DNA of 64,000 nt, taken from assembly GCF_000770635.1 (NCBI RefSeq), contig NZ_AVBF01000007.1, positions 37,113 through 101,112 on the forward strand, read 5' to 3'. The notes under the pieces are model-generated. The model saw only the letters and a list, made by a program, of their open reading frames with translations. It was not told where the DNA came from and searched no databases. Below are positions 18,461 to 27,466 of the stretch, piece by piece (positions within the stretch are counted from its first letter, which is position 1; every line of letters begins with the position of its first letter). Origin of the DNA: Pontibacillus yanchengensis Y32 (GTDB taxonomy: Bacteria > Bacillota > Bacilli > Bacillales > BH030062). A program made the translations under genes and the position numbers.

Positions 18461-20086
18461 ATGGCTCAGCGCAAAAGACTTGGAGATTTATTAAAGGAAG
18501 CAGGGCTTATTTCGGAAAATCAAATAAATGAGACAATTACTACGAAAAGAGAAGAGCAAAAATTAGGGGATGCTCTGCTAGAAAAAGGATATATTACAGA
18601 GCAACAATTAATTGAAGTTCTAGAATTTCAATTAGGTATTCCTCATATATCTATATATCAGTATCCAATAGATCCTAGTATTATTAATATAGTACCAAAA
18701 GAATTTGCACAACGTAATACTTTAATGCCATTAAATAAAGAAGATGATCATTTAATTGTTGCCATGAATGATCCAATGGATTACTATGCTATTGATGATT
18801 TAAAGATATCAACTGGCTTTCAAATATCACCAGTTATTGCAACGAAAGATGAAATTTTGCAAACAATTAACAAACAATATAATTTGAAGGATGAAAATTT
18901 AGAAGATGATATAACTGATGATCCGAACGATGCACCAGCTATTCGTTTGATTAATCAAATACTACAAGCAGGAGTACAATTAAAAGCTAGTGATATACAT
19001 ATTGATCCACAGGAAACAAAAGTGATTATACGCTATCGTATTGACGGAGTTCTTCGAACAGAGAGGACTTTGCCTAAATCCTTTCAGAATTCTATCATAG
19101 CTAGAGTGAAAATAATGGCAAATTTGAATATTACGGAAGCAAGATTGCCTCAAGATGGTCGTACCAAAACTACTTTTGATAGAAAACCAATTGATTTACG
19201 TATTTCTACTCTTCCTACAGTTTATGGTGAAAAAATTGTTATTCGAATATTGGATTTAGGAAGTGCACTTACGAAAATATCTGAGTTAGGCTTTAATAAA
19301 ATAAATGATAAAAGTTATCAAGATTTACTGAATCAATCTTCTGGTCTGATTTTAATAACAGGTCCGACGGGTTCTGGTAAATCTTCAACATTATATGCAT
19401 CTTTAAATTATTTGAATACAGATGATGTGAATATTATCACTATTGAAGATCCGGTGGAATATCAAATTGAAGGTATTAATCAAATGCAGGTTAACAACGG
19501 AGTAGGATTAACATTCTCAAAAGGGCTTAGATCTATTCTTCGACAAGATCCAAATATAGTAATGGTTGGAGAGATTAGAGATTCTGAAACAGCTGAAATT
19601 GCAATTAGAGCTTCGTTGACAGGACATTTAGTATTCAGTACATTGCATACGAATAGTGCAATTGCAACCATTCCTAGACTATTTGACATGGAGGTTGAAC
19701 CATATTTGGTGGTATCTTCCCTTTCTGGAATTGTTGCTCAAAGATTAGTAAGGAAAATTTGTAGAGACTGTAAAACTGAATATACCCCTACTGATATGGA
19801 ACATCAACATTTTAATAAGCGTGGTTTAAAAGTAGACAAGATATATAAAGGAAAAGGCTGCAACAGTTGTCAAGGAACGGGATATAAAGGTCGGATGGCA
19901 ATTCAAGAAATATTGGTAATTGATGATACGATCAGAACAATGATGATGAATTACAACTCCATTAATGATATTCAAAGTTACGCATGGAAAAATGGTATGA
20001 TTTTTCTAGTTGATGATGGTCTCTTGAAGGTGAAGCAAGGGCATACATCAATTGAAGAAGTATTAAGAGTTGCCCAAAGTAGTTAG
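18461..20086 (+). CDS. pilB: Type IV pilus extension ATPase PilB/GspE
   Basis: The motor ATPase for pilus polymerisation, 541 residues. The N-terminus carries two consecutive MshEN-type motifs: RLGDLLKEAGLISENQINET (about residues 5-24) and KLGDALLEKGYITEQQLIEV (about 35-54). MshEN motifs are known to bind c-di-GMP. The ATPase core has Walker A GPTGSGKSSTLY (about 302), an Asp box ITIEDPVEY, Walker B QDPNIVMVGEIRD and a His box STLHTNSA. A tetracysteine zinc site follows (CRDCKTEYTP, then GCNSCQGTGYKGR), typical of extension rather than retraction ATPases. The start ATG has AGGTGG upstream; pilT follows after 15 bases. Confidence 0.95.
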   Translation: MAQRKRLGDLLKEAGLISENQINETITTKREEQKLGDALLEKGYITEQQLIEVLEFQLGIPHISIYQYPIDPSIINIVPKEFAQRNTLMPLNKEDDHLIVAMNDPMDYYAIDDLKISTGFQISPVIATKDEILQTINKQYNLKDENLEDDITDDPNDAPAIRLINQILQAGVQLKASDIHIDPQETKVIIRYRIDGVLRTERTLPKSFQNSIIARVKIMANLNITEARLPQDGRTKTTFDRKPIDLRISTLPTVYGEKIVIRILDLGSALTKISELGFNKINDKSYQDLLNQSSGLILITGPTGSGKSSTLYASLNYLNTDDVNIITIEDPVEYQIEGINQMQVNNGVGLTFSKGLRSILRQDPNIVMVGEIRDSETAEIAIRASLTGHLVFSTLHTNSAIATIPRLFDMEVEPYLVVSSLSGIVAQRLVRKICRDCKTEYTPTDMEHQHFNKRGLKVDKIYKGKGCNSCQGTGYKGRMAIQEILVIDDTIRTMMMNYNSINDIQSYAWKNGMIFLVDDGLLKVKQGHTSIEEVLRVAQSS

Positions 20087-20101
20087 GAGGTCAAGAAGAT
20101 T

Positions 20102-21142
20102 ATGAAAGAACGTTTCGATATGTTATTACAACACGCGTTTGAGTTAGAAGCTTCTGATGTTCATTTAACTGTAGGGATGCCTCCTGTTCTTAGAGTACAT
20201 GGAGATTTAAAGCAATATGGAAAAGAGAACCTAACCCCTGCAATTACAAAAGGAATGGCAGAAGCTATATTATCAGATTCGTTATTTGAAAAATTTGAGA
20301 AGAATGGTGAGATTGATTTTTCATATGGTATTTCAGGTGTTTCACGATTTAGAATTAACGCGTATCACCAACGTAACTGCATATCTTTAGCAGTAAGGGT
20401 GGTTCCAACTAGTATTCCTACAATAGATGAGTTACAAATGCCAGAGGTAGTTAAAAACATTTCAAAAAAACCCCAAGGATTGGTGCTAGTAACTGGTCCA
20501 ACAGGTAGTGGAAAATCAACCACATTAGCTTCAATGATTGACTACATGAATCAAACAGAGCGTAAACACATTATCACCCTCGAGGATCCTATTGAGTATT
20601 TACATTCGCACAGATACTGTATTATCGATCAACGGGAGATTGGATTAGATACAAAGAACTTTTCGAATGGTTTAAGAGCCTGTCTTCGACAAGATCCAGA
20701 TGTCATTTTGGTAGGTGAAATGCGAGACTTAGAGACCATATCTACTGCCATAACTGCAGCTGAAACTGGTCACTTAGTTTTAGGTACTTTACATACAACG
20801 GATGCAGCAGCGACTATTGATAGAATTATAGACGTTTTTCCTCCTAATCAACAGCCTCAAGTTCGAATCCAACTTGCTAGTGTTTTACAGGCTATTATCT
20901 CGCAACGATTATTTCAAAAATCTGATAGAAAGGGAAGGAGAGCAGCTACAGAAATACTAATAAATAATTCTGCAATTAAAAATTTAATTCGAAATGAGAA
21001 AATACACCAGGTACCTAATATAATGCAAACCTCTAAGGCACAAGGAATGCACACATTAGAAATGTCTGTTAGAAATCTTCTAGAAGCAGAAGTTATAACA
21101 GAAGAATTTGCTGCTCCTTACATAGAAAAGAGGAATTTGTAG
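20102..21142 (+). CDS. pilT: Type IV pilus retraction ATPase PilT
   Basis: A 346-residue hexameric ATPase that depolymerises pili and powers twitching and DNA uptake. It has Walker A GPTGSGKSTTLA, an Asp box ITLEDPIEY, Walker B DPDVILVGEMRD, a His box LGTLHTTDA and, decisively, AIKNLIRNEK, corresponding to the AIRNLIRE motif characteristic of PilT. It lacks the tetracysteine insertion of PilB. A real PilT indicates retractile pili and distinguishes this system from the B. subtilis ComG pseudopilus, which has none. AGGAGG lies upstream and pilC begins 2 bases after the stop. Confidence 0.95.
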   Translation: MKERFDMLLQHAFELEASDVHLTVGMPPVLRVHGDLKQYGKENLTPAITKGMAEAILSDSLFEKFEKNGEIDFSYGISGVSRFRINAYHQRNCISLAVRVVPTSIPTIDELQMPEVVKNISKKPQGLVLVTGPTGSGKSTTLASMIDYMNQTERKHIITLEDPIEYLHSHRYCIIDQREIGLDTKNFSNGLRACLRQDPDVILVGEMRDLETISTAITAAETGHLVLGTLHTTDAAATIDRIIDVFPPNQQPQVRIQLASVLQAIISQRLFQKSDRKGRRAATEILINNSAIKNLIRNEKIHQVPNIMQTSKAQGMHTLEMSVRNLLEAEVITEEFAAPYIEKRNL

Positions 21143-21143
21143 C

Positions 21144-22349
21144 ATGGCTTATTACCGTTACAAGGCAAGAAACAAGAAGGGGCTGCACAAGGAAGGAAAG
21201 TTAAAGGCTGAATCAAAACGTGACGCTATAGAGCAACTTAAAGTGGACGGTTTATCAGTTATTTCTATTAAAGAATTAAATAGCATCCTTTATAAAGAAA
21301 TTCAAATAGGTAATGCAGTAAAGTCAAAAGACTTTGTAATCTATTTGAGGCAGTTTTCTACACTTATTGAGTCAGGAGTCTCAATAGTTCAATCCACATC
21401 TATCTTAGCTCAACAATCAACCAATAAAGCATTAAAAAGTGCATTAAATGATATTTTTAAAAGATTAGAGAGTGGGCAGCCATTTTCTGATTCAGCTGAG
21501 CAACATTCTAAAATATTCCCTCCATTATTTATTAATATGGTTCGTGCAGGTGAAGCAGGAGGAAATATTGATGAAGTTCTAGACCAAATGGCTGAATATT
21601 ATGAGAAACAAAACGAGACTCGTCAAAAAGTGATTTCAGCATTAACTTATCCATGTATAGTTTTATTTATAGCAGTAGGAATTATCATTTTTCTATTGAG
21701 TTCTGTGGTACCTCAATTCAAACAAATGTTTGAATCAATGGGAGGGGAATTACCTGTTATAACAAAATTTATCTTTACATTAGGGCAATTAACTCAATCT
21801 GTATGGTGGCTTTTGATATTAATTCCTTTGATTCTAATATTAACTTTGAATTATATTAAACAAGTTGACACTATTGCATACCGAATGGATTTTTTGAAGT
21901 TAAAGATACCAATTTTTGGATCTTTAATTCAAAAGGCTGCATTAGTTAGAATGACGAGAACATTAAGCTCGTTATTTCATAGTTCAGTTCCAATTTTAGA
22001 TTCTGTACGTATTACTGAACGTGTAGTAGAAAATAAAATTATTGAGAAAGTTCTAATTCAGTCTAGGAGTGAATTAGAAAAAGGGGAGTCAATGGCAAAA
22101 CCTTTTGAAAGTCATTGGATTTTCCCGCCTCTTGTTACACAGATGATAGCTTTAGGAGAACAAACTGGTTCACTAGATAAGATGTTAAAAAAAATTGCTG
22201 ATTTCTATGAACAAGAATTAGATCATACAACAGATCGATTAAAAACACTTCTTGAACCGGTGATGATAACATTTCTAGCTGTCATCGTAGGTACAATAGT
22301 AGCATCGATAGCTATTCCTATGTTTTCAATCTTTGAGCAGATTCAATAA
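21144..22349 (+). CDS. pilC: Type IV pilus inner-membrane platform protein PilC/GspF
   Basis: A 401-residue GspF-family protein that couples the ATPases to pilin assembly. The start MAYYRYKARNKKGLHKEGKL is the family's N-terminal signature. Two GspF repeats are visible: the first around FVIYLRQFSTLIESGVSIVQ (about residues 65-190), the second around ALVRMTRTLSSLFHSSVPIL (about 265-400). Each ends in hydrophobic segments (ALTYPCIVLFIAVGIIIFLL and VMITFLAVIVGTIVASIAIP). It is almost contiguous with pilT. Confidence 0.95.
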   Translation: MAYYRYKARNKKGLHKEGKLKAESKRDAIEQLKVDGLSVISIKELNSILYKEIQIGNAVKSKDFVIYLRQFSTLIESGVSIVQSTSILAQQSTNKALKSALNDIFKRLESGQPFSDSAEQHSKIFPPLFINMVRAGEAGGNIDEVLDQMAEYYEKQNETRQKVISALTYPCIVLFIAVGIIIFLLSSVVPQFKQMFESMGGELPVITKFIFTLGQLTQSVWWLLILIPLILILTLNYIKQVDTIAYRMDFLKLKIPIFGSLIQKAALVRMTRTLSSLFHSSVPILDSVRITERVVENKIIEKVLIQSRSELEKGESMAKPFESHWIFPPLVTQMIALGEQTGSLDKMLKKIADFYEQELDHTTDRLKTLLEPVMITFLAVIVGTIVASIAIPMFSIFEQIQ

Positions 22350-22418
22350 ATGAGCCTAAAATACTACAATAAATGAAGTCGAATTAATGAAGAATTTGTA
22401 AAATGATATATATTATGG

Positions 22419-22447
22419 TTGGTATATACGATAAAATGAAATATAAT
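22419..22447 (+). promoter_or_regulatory. Predicted sigma-A promoter of the pilin gene
   Basis: TTGGTA (22419-22424) and TATAAT (22442-22447) with 17-base spacing lie in the only long gap (about 200 bases) of the pilus cluster. A separate promoter would allow the major pilin to be made in excess of the machinery. The leader would be about 97 bases. Confidence 0.65.
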
Positions 22448-22551
22448 GGTGTTGGGTCATGAGCAATAAGTTTCATAGTGGTTGTAATTTACAACTATTG
22501 AATAATCCTAATGACCTTGTACCGATATAATTAAAAAGGGGAGAAAATTAG

Positions 22552-22977
22552 ATGTTTAATAACTTTAGGAAAAGATTATCTAATGAAAAAGGTTTTACAC
22601 TCGTAGAACTATTAGCTGTTATTGTTATTTTAGGTATAATCGCTGCGATTGCTGTACCTGCTATTGGTAATATAATCGGAGATACCAAAAAAGAAGCACA
22701 TGTCTCTAATGCTCAAAGTATGATTGAAGCAGCTCGTTTAGCTCATACAACTGATGATCCTGATCTTAGCTCACCATATACACTTAGTGAATTGGTTGAA
22801 CAAGGTTACTTAGATAGTATGCCAGGACATCCTGATAGTGGAAGCTATGATGGAGAAACGAGCACAGTTACGGTTACCGAGAATACTTCTAGTGGTGGTA
22901 TAACATATTCAGTTTCTCTTAATGATGGAGAAGGTGAGGTTGCTTCTGGTGAAAAGGGTGAGGTAAGCGCTCAATAA
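22552..22977 (+). CDS. Type IV prepilin (major pilin candidate)
   Basis: A 141-residue class III signal protein. The leader is 14 residues (MFNNFRKRLSNEKG), with cleavage expected before FTLVELLAVIVILGIIAAIA, giving a mature protein with N-methyl-Phe1 and Glu5. After the hydrophobic helix comes an alpha-beta region (about 55-100: AQSMIEAARLAHTTDDP, then YTLSELVEQGYL) and a short strand-rich, Gly/Ser/Thr/Glu-rich C-terminus without cysteines. It is the only prepilin in the cluster, so minor pilins must be absent or encoded elsewhere. GGGGAGAAAATTAG precedes the ATG, and the prepilin peptidase gene follows 23 bases later. Confidence 0.95.
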   Translation: MFNNFRKRLSNEKGFTLVELLAVIVILGIIAAIAVPAIGNIIGDTKKEAHVSNAQSMIEAARLAHTTDDPDLSSPYTLSELVEQGYLDSMPGHPDSGSYDGETSTVTVTENTSSGGITYSVSLNDGEGEVASGEKGEVSAQ

Positions 22978-23000
22978 TACTATAAATCAGGAGATACAAA

Positions 23001-23759
23001 ATGATACAAATAATACCAATTCATCTGTTTATTTTAGGTTTAATACTTGGCTCCTTTTATAATGTGATTGGCCTTCGGGTTCCTAAATCCGAAGGCTTCT
23101 TTACTTCTAGATCAAGTTGCCCTTATTGTGGAAAAAGTTTAAAATGGTTTGAATTAATCCCTGTTGTATCTTTCTTTTTGCAGAGAGGTGAATGCAGGTC
23201 TTGTAATAAATCAATATCTATATTATATCCTTTTGTTGAAGTGTGTACGTCTTTCTTATTTGTTAGTAGTTTATATGTGTTCGGATGGTCAATTGAATTG
23301 ATTGTTTCTCTTCTCTTTATTTCTTTAAGTATGATTATATTTGTATCAGACATAAAGTATATGGTGATTCCAGATAGTGTACTACTCTTTTTTCTTCCTT
23401 TCTTCTTAGTACTCCGTATTTTCAACCCTCTCCAACCCTGGTATGACTCGATTTTAGGAGCTATCGTAGGTGTAGTATTACTTGCTATCATAATTATTAT
23501 TAGTAAAGGTGGAATGGGTGCTGGGGATATGAAATTTTTTGGATTAATCGGTATTGTATTAGGAGTTAAAAAAACATTATTATCTTTTTTTCTCTCTACT
23601 CTTACAGGAGCCGTTGTAAGTGGTATATTATTAGGTGTAGGAATAATTGAGAGGAATAACCCAATTCCCTTTGGACCATATATTATTGTAGGAGCTATTA
23701 TGGCTCATTTTTTTGGTGATGAGATAATTCATTGGTATATAAGTATTGTTATTAGGTGA
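23001..23759 (+). CDS. pilD: Prepilin peptidase (PilD/ComC type)
   Basis: A bifunctional aspartic peptidase and N-methyltransferase of 252 residues. The cytoplasmic zinc loop with two CxxC pairs is present (SCPYCGKSLKW and GECRSCNKS, about residues 33-70). The two catalytic aspartates are in SDIKYMVIPD (about 117) and GAGDMKFFG (about 174-177). About seven membrane segments follow the family pattern. In B. subtilis the single prepilin peptidase comC lies at the same place between folC and spoIIB, so this gene is probably its positional counterpart and could process ComG prepilins too. Its stop overlaps the pilM ribosome-binding region. Confidence 0.94.
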   Translation: MIQIIPIHLFILGLILGSFYNVIGLRVPKSEGFFTSRSSCPYCGKSLKWFELIPVVSFFLQRGECRSCNKSISILYPFVEVCTSFLFVSSLYVFGWSIELIVSLLFISLSMIIFVSDIKYMVIPDSVLLFFLPFFLVLRIFNPLQPWYDSILGAIVGVVLLAIIIIISKGGMGAGDMKFFGLIGIVLGVKKTLLSFFLSTLTGAVVSGILLGVGIIERNNPIPFGPYIIVGAIMAHFFGDEIIHWYISIVIR

Positions 23760-23767
23760 GGGATAAG

Positions 23768-24751
23768 ATGCGCTTTTCATTAAAACCTGGTAAACATCGA
23801 GTGAATTTAGTTATTAAAGACCATGTGATTCGATTTAGTTATACAAATAGTCCAGCAGAGTTAGATGACTTGGATTATTTTGGGGTTCAGACACTCCCAA
23901 AAGGTGTAATAAAAGAGGGGAAAATACTAGATTCTCAAACGTTAATGTCTATTATTGAACAATTAGTAGACACCTATAATTGGAAAAAAGACAAATTATA
24001 TTTTTGTCTTCCTGATGCTTCTGTTGTTATAAGAACCTATCAGATTCCTGTTGATATAGAAAAAGATGAGATTAAGGGTTACTTATATATGAAGTTAGGG
24101 GATGATCTTCATCTCCCTTTCGACGACCCTATTTTTGACTATCAATTTTTACATAAAGATGAAAACATGAATCATATCTTATTATTTGCATATCCAGAGC
24201 AACAAATTCGAATTTATGAATCTATTTTTGAAGAAACAAAATTAAGAGCAAAAGTAGCTGATCTATCTTCATTGTCTATCTACCGTTTATATAATCAAAG
24301 TAATCCAAATAAGGAAGATGAACACCTTTTATCATTGCAATGGAATGTAGACGGATGCGTCTTGACAGTTTTTCGAAAAGGTAGGCCAGAATTTATTCGA
24401 CATATGAAGAACCCTCTAGATATAGAATCATTTAAAAAAGCTACTGTTGATTCATTCAGATTCGAATGGTATGGACCACAGGAAGATTTAAATGCTTATA
24501 TCCAAGATCAGTTGATGGAAGTTCAACGCGTTATGGACTTTTATCGGTATTCTGTCATGAAGGGGGATGCAGGAATAACAAAGATATTACTGAGTGGTGA
24601 TTTTTCAGAACTTACTTATGTATATTCAGAGTGTACAGAAAGGTTCTCCATCCCCATTGAGCTTTTAAGGTTGCATGATATTCATACTAAAAGTGGGGAG
24701 CGACTCCCAGATCAATTTGCAGAAGTAGCAGGGCTCTCACTCAAAGAGTAA
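23768..24751 (+). CDS. pilM: Type IV pilus assembly protein PilM
   Basis: A 327-residue cytoplasmic actin-like (FtsA-fold) protein that binds the N-terminus of PilN and connects the alignment subcomplex to the motor. The N-terminal strands (KHRVNLVIKDHVIRFSY), the LYFCLPDASVVIRTYQIPVD segment and the late KILLSGDFSELTYVYSE nucleotide-site-like segment follow the PilM pattern but are divergent. Canonical Gram-negative PilM is similar in length. The GTG at 23756 is in frame but overlaps pilD; the ATG at 23768 fits the AGGTGAGGG signal better. The next gene starts 35 bases downstream. Confidence 0.85.
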   Translation: MRFSLKPGKHRVNLVIKDHVIRFSYTNSPAELDDLDYFGVQTLPKGVIKEGKILDSQTLMSIIEQLVDTYNWKKDKLYFCLPDASVVIRTYQIPVDIEKDEIKGYLYMKLGDDLHLPFDDPIFDYQFLHKDENMNHILLFAYPEQQIRIYESIFEETKLRAKVADLSSLSIYRLYNQSNPNKEDEHLLSLQWNVDGCVLTVFRKGRPEFIRHMKNPLDIESFKKATVDSFRFEWYGPQEDLNAYIQDQLMEVQRVMDFYRYSVMKGDAGITKILLSGDFSELTYVYSECTERFSIPIELLRLHDIHTKSGERLPDQFAEVAGLSLKE

Positions 24752-24786
24752 AAAGCTCCTTCAATTTATATGAGGAGAATTAAACT

Positions 24787-25365
24787 ATGGTAGAGATAAA
24801 TCTTTTAGAAGAAAAAGAAAAAAGGAATATCGTTCCCTACCTTCTCGCTATACTTAGTTTATTATTATTAATTGGAGTATTAAGTCAAGTATATTTTAAG
24901 CAACAACACCTTTTAGAGAAAAAAACAATATCTGAGAATAAAATTACAAATCTCAAAGAACAACAACAAACATTGCAGCAAACCAACAAAAATAATATTC
25001 AAGTTGCAAGAGAAGAGTTGACTAAAAAAGCCTCTCAACTAGAAAATCAACTATTTCCCTCTGTAGATTTGTTAAAAAGACTAATTACTTTATTACCAAA
25101 AGAAGGCTATTTTGTTACATATTCATATATAGGTGATGGTACTGTAAATGTAAAGATTCAATTTGAAAGTATGCAACAAATTGCAAACTATACAAATGCA
25201 TTAGAAGAAGAGAGTTATATAGAAGGTTTGCTTATAAATATGAATGCTGAAGAAGTTACAGCAAGCCAAAATAATACTAATATTTTACCTCGTTATTTTG
25301 CGACTTTTGAGTTTCTAGTTATTGAAGATAAGTGGGAGAAGGAGTTTGGTGAGAGTGAAATTTGA
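24787..25365 (+). CDS. pilN: PilN-like type IV pilus alignment protein
   Basis: A 192-residue bitopic membrane protein. It opens with MVEINLLEEKEKRN, matching the PilN N-terminal INLLP-type motif that docks into PilM. One membrane helix follows (YLLAILSLLLLIGVLSQVYF, about 17-38), then a coiled coil (about 40-85) and a small ferredoxin-like domain. Position after pilM and before a second protein of the same topology supports the PilN assignment. It overlaps the next gene. Confidence 0.85.
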   Translation: MVEINLLEEKEKRNIVPYLLAILSLLLLIGVLSQVYFKQQHLLEKKTISENKITNLKEQQQTLQQTNKNNIQVAREELTKKASQLENQLFPSVDLLKRLITLLPKEGYFVTYSYIGDGTVNVKIQFESMQQIANYTNALEEESYIEGLLINMNAEEVTASQNNTNILPRYFATFEFLVIEDKWEKEFGESEI

Positions 25366-26089
25366 ATGGAAGAGACAGCATATCATTATACTAACACTTC
25401 TTTTATTATTAACTATCGTCTCCTATACATTCACTCATAGACATTTTATAAACCCCATTGAGGAAGAAGTTAAACAAGTGAAAGATTCATTAGAATCTGA
25501 AAAGAAAATCCTAACAGCATTAAGAGATAAAAAAGTGAAGGGAAATTCATTTAATACCTCCCAAGACACCCAAAGTAAATTACCAGTTCTTCCTGTGATA
25601 GATCAATTTTTTATGGCATTAGAAAGAGCTGAGAATATATCCAATAGCGTAGTTATGGGTTTTACGCAACAAGGTACGAGTGAATTCGACTTATCATCCA
25701 ATGAGGATAGTGATATGACTGATGACGAAAATGATTCTGATGATATAGTTAAAGAAAATGACTCAGAAGTAGTAAAGAGTAAAGACACTCCTTCGGTTGA
25801 TGAAGCTATACAAGTAAATCAAATGGCTTTTCAAATTAATGTTCAATCTCCCCAATTCGGTGATTTGTTAACTTTTTTAGAGGAACTAAAAAATATACCG
25901 CGCATTATAGATGTAAATACCATTGAATTTGAGGATGAAATGACCTCCGATGAAGAAACAGATATGCTAAAATACACTATAGTTGTTTCTACCTTTTATG
26001 ATGAAGGTAATTCAATTCTAAAAGATGAAATACCACAGTATCATTATGAGCCTTCTGCAGATAAAAAAAACCCTTTATTACCAGATTAA
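25355..26089 (+). CDS. pilO: PilO-like type IV pilus alignment protein
   Basis: A protein of about 244 residues with one N-terminal membrane helix (IIILTLLLLLTIVSYTF), a coiled coil (EEEVKQVKDSLESEKKIL), a long acidic Asp/Ser/Glu insertion (about residues 115-160) and a C-terminal ferredoxin-like domain (MAFQINVQSPQFGDLLTFLE). This is PilO architecture. The start is uncertain: no ATG is available, and GTG 25355 has AAGGAG 10 bases upstream while GTG 25349 is closer. It overlaps the end of pilN, indicating coupling. No PilP or secretin PilQ follows, as expected in a cell without an outer membrane. A strong terminator closes the cluster. Confidence 0.83.
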   Translation: MKFEWKRQHIIILTLLLLLTIVSYTFTHRHFINPIEEEVKQVKDSLESEKKILTALRDKKVKGNSFNTSQDTQSKLPVLPVIDQFFMALERAENISNSVVMGFTQQGTSEFDLSSNEDSDMTDDENDSDDIVKENDSEVVKSKDTPSVDEAIQVNQMAFQINVQSPQFGDLLTFLEELKNIPRIIDVNTIEFEDEMTSDEETDMLKYTIVVSTFYDEGNSILKDEIPQYHYEPSADKKNPLLPD

Positions 26090-26113
26090 ACTGAATATAG
26101 CATTAAATAATTT

Positions 26114-26154
26114 AAATAAACTCTACTCTTATTAAATAAGAGTAGAGTTTATTT
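26114..26154. terminator. Terminator closing the pilus cluster
   Basis: AAATAAACTCTACTCTTAT and its exact complement form a 19-bp perfect stem with a 3-base loop, U-rich on both strands, just after pilO. Confidence 0.92.
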
Positions 26155-26286
26155 ACGTAAATGTATGTATGGATTTTATGCCATTCCTTGCCGAAAAGAG
26201 AAGAATGGTAGATGACAAAACTCGTCTTTCTTTTCTCGGAGGTTGTGATAGGGTTAAACAAACCTAGTGAGAAAAGAGGGAAAGGC

Positions 26287-27327
26287 GTGGACAAATCCAA
26301 AAAGATATCCATTCGCATCAATGGTGAACATACGTACCTCGATCGCGATGAGTTAGATAAGGACGAGCAAGTTCACGAGGAAATACAAGTTGCCCATGAT
26401 GAACAGGCTTCTGCCATTGAAGATTGGATGGAGGAACAAGAGAAGAAAAAGCAGAAACAAGAAAAAAAGCAGAATCGTAAACCTTTATCTGGGATGAATT
26501 TATCAGTACTAGAGAGGGCATATCCCTTAAAGCGTAAAAAACTTTCATTTCCTAGTACGTGGAAGCATTTGGTTATGGCTGGTTTGTCAGCTGTTTTTGT
26601 TGGAATCATTTTAGGCTTTGTTATGTTGCGGTTATTCTCTGGCTTAGAGGCACAACAAACACCAAATAGTGAGGCTACTCCAGCTTCGACATCAGTAACA
26701 GGTAACCAAGCTACAACAAATTCAAAGCCAGCTGCGAGCGTTCAAAAGCAAATGTATTCTCTTCCAACCATGAAGGCGTTTGTGGTACAGGCGGGGATTT
26801 TCTCAACGAAGGATAAAGCAACTGCTTGGCAAAGCGATTTAGCTGGTAAGGGAATTACAAGTTATATATGGGAGCGCGAAAACCAGTTTTATTTATTTGC
26901 GGGTGTAGCACCTTCTAAACAAGAAGGGGAAAAAATCGCTACATATTTAAAAGCGCAAGGATTTGATACGTTTGTCAAAGATTGGAGTGTGACCGGTCAG
27001 GAAGTGAAGGTGGCTCAAAGTGAAGGGCAGTGGATTGAAAAAGGTATGAAACATTGGTCTACCTTTTTAGCTCCGGTTGCTTCACAAATTGATAGCGGCA
27101 AGGGCGACACAGGCAATATAGTTACACAAATTACAGATTGGAAAAAATCAATACCTGGGGAAGCGACGGAAAAAACAGCGGTGTTATCTAATAGCATGGA
27201 TCAGTTGCATACATCTAGCCAGCGTTTTCAGTCATCCAAAAGCACCTCATCATTGTGGGAAATGCAACGAGATTTACTAAAAATATGGTTTAGTTATGAA
27301 CAGTTTATGAAGAACGCTTCCTCATAG
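26287..27327 (+). CDS. spoIIB: Stage II sporulation protein B, SPOR-domain septal protein
   Basis: SpoIIB assists septal peptidoglycan thinning and engulfment at the start of sporulation. The 346-residue product has an N-terminal cytoplasmic part (KKISIRINGEHTYLDRDE), a charged linker, a single membrane helix (LVMAGLSAVFVGIILGFVML, about 95-117) and an external SPOR domain (about 165-240: AFVVQAGIFSTKDKATAWQ, then QFYLFAGVAPSKQEGEKI). GTG 26287 is chosen because AGAGGG lies 7 bases before it; the frame is open further upstream. Its position before maf matches B. subtilis. Confidence 0.87.
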   Translation: MDKSKKISIRINGEHTYLDRDELDKDEQVHEEIQVAHDEQASAIEDWMEEQEKKKQKQEKKQNRKPLSGMNLSVLERAYPLKRKKLSFPSTWKHLVMAGLSAVFVGIILGFVMLRLFSGLEAQQTPNSEATPASTSVTGNQATTNSKPAASVQKQMYSLPTMKAFVVQAGIFSTKDKATAWQSDLAGKGITSYIWERENQFYLFAGVAPSKQEGEKIATYLKAQGFDTFVKDWSVTGQEVKVAQSEGQWIEKGMKHWSTFLAPVASQIDSGKGDTGNIVTQITDWKKSIPGEATEKTAVLSNSMDQLHTSSQRFQSSKSTSSLWEMQRDLLKIWFSYEQFMKNASS

Positions 27328-27331
27328 AAAA

Positions 27332-27376
27332 AAGAAAGAAGGACAAGTTATCCAATAGCTTGTCTTTCTGTTTTTG
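27332..27376 (+). terminator. Terminator after spoIIB
   Basis: AAAGAAGGACAAG pairs with CTTGTCTTTCT across a 12-base loop, followed by GTTTTT. Confidence 0.65.
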
Positions 27377-27466
27377 ACCGTTTTATGAAGGTGGTTTTAT
27401 GATAACGCTTTAACAATAATGCAGTTTTAAAATAATGTAAATTATGTAATTTTTCCTTATAAGGCT

